Shown piece after piece: positions 16,896 through 25,444 of a stretch of DNA of 64,000 nucleotides. Below the pieces are notes generated by a model. The model did no database searches and was not told the origin of the DNA. It worked only from the letters and a program-made list of their open reading frames with translations. Made by a program: the position numbers and the translations under genes. Numbering within the stretch: the first letter of the stretch is position 1; each line of letters opens with the position of its first letter. Origin of the DNA: Paenibacillus arenilitoris (GTDB lineage: Bacteria; Bacillota; Bacilli; Paenibacillales; Paenibacillaceae); contig NZ_JACXIY010000033.1 in the NCBI RefSeq assembly GCF_014705655.1, positions 30,385-94,384 of the forward strand, read 5' to 3'.

Positions 16896-17447
16896 TTATT
16901 TAAAGCGCAGCTCCTGCAGCCCGTCGAGCCACGAGCCGGTCTGGCTGACCATCCTCTCCGACCACGATTCCGCCTGCCCGGTCACCGGGCTGTCCGCGAC
17001 CGGACGATGCGTCCGGCTCTCCCAGCTGTCCCGCTCCGCCATCCGCTGCGAGAAGGCGGCGAAGGTGCCGCTTCCGAGCAGCAGCAGCGTGATCGAAGCC
17101 GCGACCGTATAATGGAACGCCGGATGCTGCAGCCACGAGGCCCGGCGGCTTGATTTTGCCTGAGCGGGGGCCTTCTTCTTCTCCGAAGCTTGCCGCACTT
17201 CCCGCTCCGGCTGCCGCTCCTCGAGCAGCCGCGCCACGACTCGCCCCTCAAGCCGCTCCAAATCCGGCTGCCCGGCATCCATCGTCTTCGCATCCCGCTC
17301 CAGCACCGCCATGAACCGCGTAAGGCAAGTCTCGCACGCCTCCAGCTGCCGATCGACCGGCTCCCGTTCCGGCTCGGTCATCCGGCCCTGCGCGTACCGC
17401 TCCAATTGGGCCGCGGTCACATGTTCATGCTTGATCCCTTCACTCAT
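16896..17447 (-). CDS. Anti-sigma factor, single-pass membrane protein
   Basis: A 183-residue protein: a cytoplasmic N-terminal domain resembling zinc-binding anti-sigma domains (HVTAAQLERYAQGRM then LEACETCLTRF), a linker, one helix (about 113-130) and an external tail. The two Cys of CxxC are present, but the His that normally precedes them in HLxxCxxC is Gln (RQLEACETC), so zinc binding may be altered. Its start overlaps the sigma gene stop by 4 bp (ATGA), the usual arrangement of an ECF sigma factor and its membrane inhibitor. Confidence 0.85.
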   Translation of the reverse strand: MSEGIKHEHVTAAQLERYAQGRMTEPEREPVDRQLEACETCLTRFMAVLERDAKTMDAGQPDLERLEGRVVARLLEERQPEREVRQASEKKKAPAQAKSSRRASWLQHPAFHYTVAASITLLLLGSGTFAAFSQRMAERDSWESRTHRPVADSPVTGQAESWSERMVSQTGSWLDGLQELRFK

Positions 17448-18001
17448 TCAAAATCCTCCTTCCGCCAATGCCGCTTCATCCAGTTTCGCGCCCGGTACAG
17501 CCGGGATTCCACGCTTTTGCGCTCCAGCCCCGTCTCGGCCGCGATTTGCTCATACGATTTATCTTCCATGTAAAAGGCCGTTACGACCTCGCGGTAACGA
17601 TCCGGGAGCGACTCGATCCGCGCCCTGACCTGACGCTTGTCCTCCTGCTCCATCGCCTCGGCCTCCGCGGCGGGCATCTCCGCCAGGTCGTCCTTTCTTA
17701 GCTCGGACATCCGCTCCTCGCCCGCAAGCTCCTCGGGCCTTCGCGCCTTGCCGCGTTTGAAATCGATCGCGCGATTGACGGCGATCCGCGTAATCCACGT
17801 CTTCAGCCCGTCCAATCGGCATTCCGGAAGGGAGCGATAAATTTGCAGCAGCACTTCCTGCGTCACGTCCTCCGCGTCATGCGGCGAGTGCAGCACTGCG
17901 TTTACCGTTCTGTAGATATACGGACCGTAAGCCCGCACAAAAGGTCGATAATGCTCGGGCCCGCCTTTTTGCGCCGCCTTGATCCAATCCTCGTCTTGAA
18001 T
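17444..18001 (-). CDS. ECF sigma factor, apparent ATT start
   Basis: RNA polymerase sigma-70 family, extracytoplasmic-function type, 185 residues. Region 2 contains DAEDVTQEVLLQIYRSLP and WITRIAVNRAIDFKR; region 4 contains LPDRYREVVTAFYMEDKSYEQIA and GLERKSVESRLYRARNWMK. A GTG at 17938 would cut off the first helix and has no SD. Reading upstream in frame adds IQDEDWIKAAQKGGPEHYRPF, a typical ECF N-terminus, back to ATT at 18001, which lies 8 bp after AGGAGG. First gene of a four-gene operon and probably autoregulated, as is usual in the family. Confidence 0.85.
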   Translation of the reverse strand: MQDEDWIKAAQKGGPEHYRPFVRAYGPYIYRTVNAVLHSPHDAEDVTQEVLLQIYRSLPECRLDGLKTWITRIAVNRAIDFKRGKARRPEELAGEERMSELRKDDLAEMPAAEAEAMEQEDKRQVRARIESLPDRYREVVTAFYMEDKSYEQIAAETGLERKSVESRLYRARNWMKRHWRKEDFE

Positions 18002-18207
18002 GTCGCTCCCCTCCTTCCCGAAACAATAGACGACGGCGCGTCCCGCTTCCCCTGCGCTTTTTCGAAAAAAGTTTTTTATTCGTCGAATGACCTGCTTTTT
18101 AGTGTAACACGATCTTGCCCCTTAACATCCGCAATAGAGGAATAATCGATTTGATGCCCGAACTACTAGTATGACTTGTAGGCAACTTTCCCGAATGGAG
18201 GATCATG

Positions 18208-19440
18208 ATGTTCGGCTTAACCAGGCTTCCCAAGAACGCGCGCGGCTGTCTGCTGTACGAGCCCCTGTTCCTAATCCCGTACAGCATGTTCAGCACGTAT
18301 GCGACGATTTACATGTTCGAGATGGGGCTGAGCGAGACGGCGATCGGCTGGGTGACGACGCTGACGCTGCTCGTACAGGTGTTCTCGTCCTTCATCAGCG
18401 GCTTTCTGACCGACAAGCTCGGGAGAAAGCGGGCGCTGCTTTATTTCGACGTCCTCAGCTGGACGGTAGGCACCTTGCTGTGGGCGGTATCGCAAAATAT
18501 ATGGTTTTTTATCGTCGCGGCCGTCGTCAACGGATTTCAAAGAGTGCCGCATACGGCGTTCTACTGCTTGCTAGTTGAAGATACCGAGCCGAAGGACCGC
18601 ACCTTCGTCTTCTCCGTCCTCCAGTTCGTCGGGATGCTCGGAGGGTTGTTCGCGCCGCTCGGCGGGCTGCTCGTCGCCCATTACGGCCTCATCCCCGGCA
18701 TGCGGATCATGTACGCGCTCGCGTGCGTATGCATGACGATTCAATTCGTCGGCCGCCACTTCGCCACCCGGGAGACGGACATCGGCCTGCGCAAAATGGA
18801 GGAAACCCGCAGCCTCGGCCTCATGGCCGGCCTGCTCGAATACAAAGGGATCCTCCGCGGGATGGCGGGGAACAAGCCGCTGCTGCTTATTTTCGGCGTT
18901 TATATCCTGTTTCAATTCCAGCTCACGCTGAAAACGACTTACCTGTCGCTCTTCTTCGTCGAGCATCTGAAGCTGGACAGCGGGCTTGTCTCGATCTTTC
19001 CCGCCGTCACCTCCGTCTTCATGCTGCTCTCGATGTGGCTGCTGCTGCCTCGCCTCGGCGATAACCGGCTGCATGCCGTTATGATGTGGGGCTTCTTCGT
19101 CTCGCTCGCGTCGAACCTGCTGCTCATCCTGCCCCTGCCGGGCATGATGGTCTGGCTCGTCGTCAGCACGATTCTCGCCGCGGTCGGCACGATGATGACG
19201 TATCCGTATCTGGAAGCGGCGGTGGCGAACGCCATCGACGACGAGAACCGGGCCGGCATCTTCGCCATGCTGTCCGTGCTCATTCTGCTGGTCATCTCGC
19301 CGTCGGGGATTATCGGGGGCTGGGCCTATAAGCTGGACCCGAACCTGCCGATCCTCCTGATCGTCCTGTCGTTCGCGGCGAGCATGGCGCTGCTGGCGCT
19401 GTACAAGAGAAGCGCCGGGGAGGATGCGGCGAAAGCGTAG
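18208..19440 (+). CDS. MFS transporter
   Basis: A 410-residue major facilitator with 12 predicted helices. The loop 2-3 signature is present as GFLTDKLGRKRALLYFD (about 71-87). The N-terminus lacks a cleavable signal. The second of two adjacent ATG codons (18208) is preferred since GGAGG stands 6 bp ahead. The substrate cannot be inferred. It is divergent from the ECF operon and stands alone. Confidence 0.85.
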   Translation: MFGLTRLPKNARGCLLYEPLFLIPYSMFSTYATIYMFEMGLSETAIGWVTTLTLLVQVFSSFISGFLTDKLGRKRALLYFDVLSWTVGTLLWAVSQNIWFFIVAAVVNGFQRVPHTAFYCLLVEDTEPKDRTFVFSVLQFVGMLGGLFAPLGGLLVAHYGLIPGMRIMYALACVCMTIQFVGRHFATRETDIGLRKMEETRSLGLMAGLLEYKGILRGMAGNKPLLLIFGVYILFQFQLTLKTTYLSLFFVEHLKLDSGLVSIFPAVTSVFMLLSMWLLLPRLGDNRLHAVMMWGFFVSLASNLLLILPLPGMMVWLVVSTILAAVGTMMTYPYLEAAVANAIDDENRAGIFAMLSVLILLVISPSGIIGGWAYKLDPNLPILLIVLSFAASMALLALYKRSAGEDAAKA

Positions 19441-19710
19441 CTGCTTAAGGTTCGTAGATCCATGAGATCCGAATTTCTTCCGCGTTCTCTGTCAATCTCG
19501 CCTTTGAATCCTTATTGACCCGAATGGATCGCCGGCCATCGGTGCCTATATTGTTCTCGTTAGGAGGACGAAGGCCGTTGTCGGGGCCTGCAGCAACGCG
19601 GAAACAAATGCGTAACTCCGGTTTTCTCCGGATCCCTCGTTTTCCGCTGATGGACAATGAGGTATACTGGAGAAGTCAGGAAGTATTTAGACCAAAGGAG
19701 GCATTGTGAC

Positions 19711-20133
19711 GTGGGCACGAATAACAAAATCGGCGGCGGCGGCTTTCATCATGTCGCGCTGAGAGCGAACGATTTTGAAGCGACGGTCAAATTTTATACC
19801 GAGGGCTTAGGCTTTGAACTGCGCCAGGCATGGGGTGAAGGCGACAAGCGCATTGTGCTGCTGGATACCGGCGACGGCAACTATTTGGAGGTATTCGCAG
19901 GCGGCTCCGGCGAACCGAAGCCGGAAGGCTGCTACTTCCACGTAGCGTTCCGCACCGATAACGTGGACGCCGCCGTCGAGGCGGCCGTTGCGGCAGGCGC
20001 TGCAGTGACGGTAGCGCCGAAGGAGGCCGTGCTCGGCAACACGCCGCCGACACCGGTACGCATCGCTTTCGTAAAGGGACTAAACGGTGAGATTATCGAG
20101 TTTTTCCAAAGCACGGGAGACCATCGGCTGTAA
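19711..20133 (+). CDS. VOC-family (glyoxalase/bleomycin-resistance fold) protein
   Basis: A 140-residue single VOC domain with the expected metal ligands: His in FHHVALRAND, Glu in NYLEVFAGG, His in YFHVAFRTDN and Glu in EIIEFFQST. That four-residue set fits a lactoylglutathione lyase-like or dioxygenase-like metal site. The GTG at 19711 is preferred because AAAGGAGG stands 9 bp ahead; the open frame continues upstream without an SD. It is followed after 30 bp by a thioredoxin-fold gene, so the two may act together in handling reactive compounds (inference). Confidence 0.85.
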   Translation: MGTNNKIGGGGFHHVALRANDFEATVKFYTEGLGFELRQAWGEGDKRIVLLDTGDGNYLEVFAGGSGEPKPEGCYFHVAFRTDNVDAAVEAAVAAGAAVTVAPKEAVLGNTPPTPVRIAFVKGLNGEIIEFFQSTGDHRL

Positions 20134-20163
20134 TAAAATCCATGAGAAGAAAGGGGAATGGCA

Positions 20164-20751
20164 ATGGCAGACGCCTTTACTTTATCGATTGGGGACGCAG
20201 CGCCAGATTTTACCCTGCCGGCAACGGATGGGAAGACTTACGGGCTGAGCGACTTTCGCAACGCGAAGACGCTGGTCGTCTTTTTCACTTGCAATCATTG
20301 TCCTTTTGTCATCGGTTCGAATGAAGTTACGCGCGAAACCGCTAACCGCTATATCGAGAAGGGCGTGCAGTTCGTCGGCATCAACGCGAACAGCGTGAAT
20401 ACGAAGCCCGAAGATTCCTTTGAGCATATGGTCGCTCACATGGCGGAGCATGAATTCCCGTGGGTGTATCTGCGCGACGAATCGCAGGAAGTCGCGCTCG
20501 CGTACGGCGCGCTGCGGACGCCGCATTTTTACGTTTTCAACGAAGAGCGCAAGCTGGTTTACACCGGCCGTGGCGTCGATCAACCGCGGGATGTCGGCAA
20601 GATGACCGTCAACGATCTCGACAACGCGCTTTCGGAACTCGCATCGGGGCAAGAGATTACCGTGAAGGTGACAAATCCGATCGGTTGCAACGTTAAATGG
20701 GACGGCAAGGACGCGCACTGGATGCCCGCGGAAGCCTGCGATCTGGTATAA
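20164..20751 (+). CDS. Thioredoxin-fold peroxiredoxin/TlpA-like protein
   Basis: A 195-residue cytoplasmic protein with the AhpC/TSA-Redoxin N-terminus (LSIGDAAPDFTLPATDGKTY) and an active-site segment TCNHCPFVIGSNE. The CNHC dithiol replaces the usual peroxidatic Cys context, as in the widespread thioredoxin-family proteins that contain CNHCP. A third Cys pair region (NPIGCNVKW, AEACDLV) is near the C-terminus. The ATG at 20164 has AAAGGGG 7 bp ahead; an ATG two codons earlier is too close to it. Probably cotranscribed with the VOC gene. Confidence 0.85.
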   Translation: MADAFTLSIGDAAPDFTLPATDGKTYGLSDFRNAKTLVVFFTCNHCPFVIGSNEVTRETANRYIEKGVQFVGINANSVNTKPEDSFEHMVAHMAEHEFPWVYLRDESQEVALAYGALRTPHFYVFNEERKLVYTGRGVDQPRDVGKMTVNDLDNALSELASGQEITVKVTNPIGCNVKWDGKDAHWMPAEACDLV

Positions 20752-20786
20752 CGCGGCGTCATGCATAAGCTTATTCCTCATATAGA

Positions 20787-20827
20787 AAGCCTCGGCCCCA
20801 TCGTAAGGTGGCGGCTGGAGCTTTTTT
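20787..20827 (+). terminator. Imperfect hairpin with T run
   Basis: AAGC and GGCC segments pair with GGCT and GCTT across a 10-nt loop and run into six T, downstream of the thioredoxin-fold gene. Confidence 0.45.
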
Positions 20828-20945
20828 CTAGATTATACATGGTTTTGTCCAAAACGAGGGATTACAACACGCTAAACATGTATAGGTCTTAACGAATTCA
20901 TCCATAATAACTTGAATTTAAAAATCGAATGGAGGGCGGATTCCG

Positions 20946-21143
20946 ATGAAACAAGATCAGCTGAGCAACTCCAATAAGGAGAAGCAGCCGGTTGCCTTTG
21001 CCAATCTGAATCACTCGGCAACTAGCTATGCGCAAAATGCGATAGAGGATGTATCGGCAAACCATTCCATAAATGAAGAAGCCGCGGAAAATTTGGTCAA
21101 ACAGGCTATGCAAAATGATGATGAAATGAAAAAGGATCAATAA
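20946..21143 (+). CDS. Small hydrophilic protein, function unknown
   Basis: A 65-residue charged, Asn/Gln-rich protein without hydrophobic segments (starts MKQDQLSNSNKEKQPVAF, ends NDDEMKKDQ). A very good SD (GGAGGGCG) precedes the ATG, and a terminator follows, so it is likely real and monocistronic. It has the look of small spore or stress proteins, but I cannot assign a family. Confidence 0.65.
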   Translation: MKQDQLSNSNKEKQPVAFANLNHSATSYAQNAIEDVSANHSINEEAAENLVKQAMQNDDEMKKDQ

Positions 21144-21192
21144 ATCACCATCCTTCTAGTCGGGGAGGACGCATACGCCAAGCTCCCTCGCA

Positions 21193-21218
21193 AGCACCGT
21201 CATTCGATGGTGCTTTTC
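21193..21218 (+). terminator. Intrinsic terminator of the small hydrophilic gene
   Basis: AGCACC pairs with GGTGCT over a 10-nt loop, followed by TTTTC. Confidence 0.7.
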
Positions 21219-21258
21219 TTATGCCCGCAATAACGTTTGCGAAGAAAACAAATGAAGG

Positions 21259-21305
21259 AAAAAAAAGACCTCATTGCCCGCAAGACAATTGCGACGGCAA
21301 TGAGG
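21259..21305 (-). terminator. Intrinsic terminator of ywhD
   Basis: On the minus strand the arms CCTCATTGCC and GGCAATGAGG are followed by a long T-rich run (A run at 21259-21266 on the plus strand). Confidence 0.87.
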
Positions 21306-21406
21306 TTCTCTTCTGCCACGGCGAACGCGCCGATTATGACCGGTCCTTCTGCTATACTGGAATATTGCATTAACTTCGGCTTTATCTGCCTCCATAACCG
21401 GGACGC

Positions 21407-21931
21407 TTACCCGCCAAGTGCTTCCTTCAGCTCCTCCGGCGAGCGGTCCCACCACTCCGCGTTATGCTCGATCAGCAGCTTGCGAAGCGCGGCCTTCTCC
21501 ACGTCGCCCAGCTCGCCGAGAATGAAGCGGCGCTTGATCGCGTAGTCCAGCTTGTTCACGTGGTCGGCAAGGATCTTCCAGCCGCGGCGGGCTTCCGTGT
21601 CGATCAGCATCTCGCACGCCGTCGCGCCCGCGTAGTGCGAGCCTTCCTCCGTCCGCTCGACCGCCACCCACACGATCCAGCATTGACGGCCGTTCGGCGT
21701 GTCCTCCTTGTTCGGCGTGAACTTGATGCCGCGCTCGATCTTGCTCTTCGCGTGCATCGCCCCTACGTCGATGTAAGCCTCTCCGTCGTCGATAATGACG
21801 CAAGCCACATCGCTCAAATCGATGGACCCCGCGCCGAAGCCTTTATGTTTTTTGCTGCTCACCACGTTGAGCGACAACGATTTTTTTTCCTTCTTCTCCG
21901 GCTGTTCCGCCTGGCCTTGTTGTTCCGTCAC
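21407..21931 (-). CDS. ywhD: YwhD family protein
   Basis: A 174-residue soluble protein. The central part (VIIDDGEAYIDVGAMHAKS, IERGIKF, WIVWVAVERTEEG, YAGATACEML) follows the pattern of the YwhD family of Bacillota. Its function is unknown; in B. subtilis the gene lies in the same chromosomal neighbourhood as pbpG-speE-speB, also present in this window. The N-terminus is Lys/Glu/Gln-rich and probably disordered. It is divergent from the M1 peptidase gene and has its own terminator. Confidence 0.85.
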   Translation of the reverse strand: MTEQQGQAEQPEKKEKKSLSLNVVSSKKHKGFGAGSIDLSDVACVIIDDGEAYIDVGAMHAKSKIERGIKFTPNKEDTPNGRQCWIVWVAVERTEEGSHYAGATACEMLIDTEARRGWKILADHVNKLDYAIKRRFILGELGDVEKAALRKLLIEHNAEWWDRSPEELKEALGG

Positions 21932-22037
21932 GCGTCTTCACACCTTCCCCGATACAATAATTCCATTTTAGCTAATATTCCTCCAAAAGCAAACATATAC
22001 ATGCTGTAGATGCTTGTCAACGGGAGGGAAACGGTCC

Positions 22038-24053
22038 ATGACTCCACGCAATGTCAAACGAATCATACTCGTAACGCTCGCGGTCGTCCTGCTCGGCATT
22101 TCCGTGCAGTACGGCTTCGGGACTGCTTGGCAATCCCAATATACGTTCGCCATCGCTCCCGCCGCCAAATCCAAGCAGCCGCCCGCGCCTGCCCCAAAAA
22201 CGGCCAAGCCGCCCGCCGTGCAGGAACCGAACACGGTCATGACGCCGAAGCCGCAGTCGCTCAGCAATCGCGTCGTTGAGTACCATATCAACGTCTCGCT
22301 GCGCGAGGACGCGCGGCACCTGGACGGCGAACAGACCGTGACCTGGATCAATCCGGGCAAAAAAACGGTGTCCGAGCTCTACTTCCACCTGTATCCGAAC
22401 GCCTTCCAATCGGACAAAACCACCTTCATGATGGAATCCGGCGGACAGCTGCGGCAGGACAAGGCTACGTCCGCAAGCCAGGGGCACATGCAGCTGAATG
22501 CGCTGCAGACGCTGGAGGGCGAGAGCCTGCTCCCCCGCCTGCAATACGTGCAGCCTGACGACGGCAACGAGAACGACTTTACGCTGGCCAAGCTCCGCCT
22601 GCCCGAGCCGCTCGAGCCCGGCAAGTCGGTTACGCTTCGGATGAGCTACGAGGTCAAGCTGCCCGAGGTGTTCGCGCGGATGGGCTACTCCGGCAGCTTC
22701 GTCATGGCCGGCCAATGGTTCCCGAAGGTCGCCGTTTACGAGACCGCCGGCACGAGGGGCCGCACGTCCGAAGGCTGGAACGTGCATCAGTACCACGGCA
22801 ACTCCGAGTTTTACAGCGACTTCGGCATTTACAGCGTCCGAATCCAGGTGCCGGAGGCTTACACCGTCGCCGCGACCGGCTTCCAGACGAAGCCGATCGA
22901 GGTGAAGAACGAGGCGAAGGTGTATCAATTTTACGCCGACGACGTCCATGATTTTGCTTGGGCTGCTTCGCCCGATTTCGTCTACGAGGAAGCGGCCTAC
23001 TCCGATACCGGCATCCCCGGCGTCCGGATCAAGCTTTACCTCGATCCGTCCCATGCGGCGCTCAAGGACCGCTATATGCACGCGGCCAAGTCCGCCTTGT
23101 CCAACTATGCGAAGTGGTACGGCCAATACCCGTACACCACGCTGTCGATCGTCGTGCCGCCCAAGGGAGCCGGAGGCGCCGGAGGCATGGAGTACCCGAC
23201 GCTCGTGACCGCCTTCAGCGCCGAGAAGCCGAATCCCGGCTACGACCTCGAGCGGACGGTCGTGCACGAGATCGGCCACCAGTACTGGTACGGCATGGTC
23301 GCCTCGAACGAGTTCGAGGAAGCGTGGCTCGACGAAGGCTTCACCTCCTACGCGGAGGACAAAGTGATGGAGGCCGCCTACGGGCTGACGCCCAACCTGC
23401 GGCTCGAAGCCAGCTACATGACGGACCCGGCGCCGCTGAAGCAGCCCTCCTGGGCTTACGGCAGCCATACGCAATACGCCGAGAACGTCTATATGCGGGC
23501 CAAGCTCGTGCTGGTCGGCATCGAGAACCAGGTCGGCACCCGGACGATGCAGAAAATATTGCGGACCTACTTCCAGAAATATAAATTCAAGCACCCGTCC
23601 ACCGCCGATTTTCAGCGCGTCGTCGAGCAGGTGACGAAGACCAAGTGGCATGATTACTTCAGCCAGTACGTATACGACGACCAGATGGCCGACTTCTCCG
23701 TCGAAGCCATTCACGTAAGGCCGGTGAAGGAGGACGGCAAGCCGATGTACGAGTCCGTCGTCCTGATCAAGCGCAACGGCGGCACGAACGGCGAAATCCC
23801 GATCGTCATGCAGTTCACGGACGGGACGAGAGTGACGAAGAACTGGGCCGCGGGCGAAACCCACATTCAATACAAGCAGGTGCATGACGCTCCGCTCGAG
23901 TGGGCCGTCGTCGATCCGAACCATACCAACGTGCTCGACAACAAAGTGATCAACAACTTTATGCAGGCGCAGCTTCCGGAGAGCTCGCGCGCGAGATGGA
24001 GCCTTGGCGCCGCGAAGCTGATCGAGGGGCTGCTCGGATCGCTGAGCTGGTAA
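22038..24053 (+). CDS. M1 family metallopeptidase, membrane-anchored
   Basis: Zinc aminopeptidase-type protein of 671 residues. Residues 9-28 form a signal anchor, followed by a Pro/Ala/Lys-rich linker to about 70. The catalytic domain has GGMEYP (about 383-388, the exopeptidase GxMEN-like motif), HEIGH at 410-414 and the third zinc ligand Glu433 in AWLDEGF. The domain therefore faces outside and may degrade peptides at the cell surface. The ATG at 22038 is preferred, with GGGAGGG 9 bp ahead, over an in-frame TTG at 22014. The next gene, a membrane protein, follows after 36 bp. Confidence 0.9.
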   Translation: MTPRNVKRIILVTLAVVLLGISVQYGFGTAWQSQYTFAIAPAAKSKQPPAPAPKTAKPPAVQEPNTVMTPKPQSLSNRVVEYHINVSLREDARHLDGEQTVTWINPGKKTVSELYFHLYPNAFQSDKTTFMMESGGQLRQDKATSASQGHMQLNALQTLEGESLLPRLQYVQPDDGNENDFTLAKLRLPEPLEPGKSVTLRMSYEVKLPEVFARMGYSGSFVMAGQWFPKVAVYETAGTRGRTSEGWNVHQYHGNSEFYSDFGIYSVRIQVPEAYTVAATGFQTKPIEVKNEAKVYQFYADDVHDFAWAASPDFVYEEAAYSDTGIPGVRIKLYLDPSHAALKDRYMHAAKSALSNYAKWYGQYPYTTLSIVVPPKGAGGAGGMEYPTLVTAFSAEKPNPGYDLERTVVHEIGHQYWYGMVASNEFEEAWLDEGFTSYAEDKVMEAAYGLTPNLRLEASYMTDPAPLKQPSWAYGSHTQYAENVYMRAKLVLVGIENQVGTRTMQKILRTYFQKYKFKHPSTADFQRVVEQVTKTKWHDYFSQYVYDDQMADFSVEAIHVRPVKEDGKPMYESVVLIKRNGGTNGEIPIVMQFTDGTRVTKNWAAGETHIQYKQVHDAPLEWAVVDPNHTNVLDNKVINNFMQAQLPESSRARWSLGAAKLIEGLLGSLSW

Positions 24054-24089
24054 GACGGCAAGCAACCTGCGTTCAAGGAGCGATAAACC

Positions 24090-24908
24090 ATGAAGACACA
24101 TTTGCTGCAAGGCTGGCGGCTGGCGGTCAAGCACTTTTACATCGTCATTCTGCTGTTTCTGTACCAGCTCGTCGCCGGATTTTTCCTGTACCGTTTCATC
24201 GACTCGGTCGTTTCTCCGCTGCTCCGCCGCTACCCGGGCTCCTTCCCTTCCGAGTCGGCCGCGCAGCTCTTCCTGACGGAAGCGCAGTTCCGGCTCTTCA
24301 AGACCGATCTCATCACGCCTTACCTCTGGATTCTCGGCGGACTGCTGGCCGCCCGCATGCTGCTGACGCCGCTCATCAACGCCGGCTTGTTCTACTCGCT
24401 GCAGCAGACGAGGGACGGCGGCGGCGGCACGCGGTTCCTCGAAGGCATCCGCAAGACCTGGAAGCCGGTCCTGCTGCTGTACTGGCTGGAGTCGGCGCTC
24501 GCGCTGGCGCCGGCCTGGTGGCTGCTGCCCCGAGGTCTCGACTCGCTCCTGGCGAGCGGCAACGTCCCCGAGCTGCTCGCGGACGTCCTCCCCGGCGCTT
24601 CCCTATGGCTGGCATGGGCCACGGTTCTTCGCCTCCTCTCCCTGGCGGCGCAGTTCGGCGCCGCTTCCGGCGAAGGAATCTTCCGCTCCTTATGGAAGGC
24701 CGTGCGGAACTTCCTGATGTACGCGGCGATCTCGCTCGTTCTCTGGGCCGCCGGCGCGGCGCTCGGGCTCGTCGTCTCCGGCCTCTCGCTAATCTGGGCC
24801 GGCCTTCTCGCCCTTATCGTCCACCAAGGCTACCACCTCGTGCGTACGCTGGTGAAGGTGTGGACCATCGCGTCGCAAATCGACTATTTGCAATCCAAGC
24901 AGGCTTAA
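24090..24908 (+). CDS. Multi-pass membrane protein, function unknown
   Basis: A 272-residue protein with about six hydrophobic segments (about 15-37, 76-103, 124-147, 168-187, 203-225 and 226-247). No catalytic motif is seen. It follows the M1 peptidase gene closely and ends at a strong terminator, so the two form an operon; a role alongside the peptidase is only inference. Confidence 0.7.
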   Translation: MKTHLLQGWRLAVKHFYIVILLFLYQLVAGFFLYRFIDSVVSPLLRRYPGSFPSESAAQLFLTEAQFRLFKTDLITPYLWILGGLLAARMLLTPLINAGLFYSLQQTRDGGGGTRFLEGIRKTWKPVLLLYWLESALALAPAWWLLPRGLDSLLASGNVPELLADVLPGASLWLAWATVLRLLSLAAQFGAASGEGIFRSLWKAVRNFLMYAAISLVLWAAGAALGLVVSGLSLIWAGLLALIVHQGYHLVRTLVKVWTIASQIDYLQSKQA

Positions 24909-24940
24909 CCGCGGCATTCGCCATCGATTTGCCAAATTGC

Positions 24941-24989
24941 AACAGGCTGTCCATGAAGGCCAAGAGCCTTGTCGGACAGCCTGTTTTTT
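24941..24989 (+). terminator. Intrinsic terminator
   Basis: AACAGGCTGTCC pairs with GGACAGCCTGTT, then TTTT. Confidence 0.92.
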
Positions 24990-25290
24990 GCATGAGTATT
25001 TTTTAATAATCGTGTCTGAGCAGCGCGAAAAACGGCCGTTTCTCGCCCGTTCGGCTTGTCCTTGCGCCGTCACTAGGCATGCATAGTCCGGCATATTTTA
25101 TAACGCATGCACATAATTAATGAAATTAAGTCGAGATTTCAGGCAGAAAGCAACATGAAAGTCGGTTATTATTACAGAAAAAACGGTTAAACGCATCAAT
25201 TAGCCAAAAGGTTACATGAGAATTATTAGAATTTGCCAATTAAAGAAGGAGATCCGTGAATAAAATCGAATCCGTATTTTAAAGCAAGAA
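24990..25290 (+). other. Upstream region of the NlpC/P60 gene, with a possible 8-codon leader
   Basis: About 300 bp between the terminator and the riboswitch. At 25256-25282 a GTG follows AAGAAGGAG by 5 bp and encodes MNKIESVF before a stop. It could be a leader peptide or chance. No other gene is seen. Confidence 0.35.
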
Positions 25291-25434
25291 AAAACTGCCT
25301 AATTTCCTAGCGGAAAACGGGGGAACCATCTTTGGGTGAATTGATTCCGACGTCTGCCTCGCGGCCGGCGCCAGAGGAATCATAGGGGACCTTCAACCGA
25401 ACCCCACAGCTAACCTCGTCGGCATTGGAAGGAG
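25291..25434 (+). ncRNA. c-di-AMP riboswitch (ydaO-yuaA class)
   Basis: The leader contains the conserved blocks of this class in the right order: CTAGCGG and CGGGGGAACC, then TTTGGGTGAA, a variable helix (GATTCC with GGAATC), TAGGGGACCTTC, CCGAACCCCACAGCTAACCTC and a closing GGAAGGAG. The class binds cyclic di-AMP and usually represses cell-wall hydrolases and osmolyte or potassium transport. Here it precedes a cell-wall hydrolase gene. Its last helix strand GAAGGAG is also the SD, and ACCTTC upstream can pair with it, so control is likely at translation initiation. Confidence 0.9.
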
Positions 25435-25444
25435 TTCCACTCAG

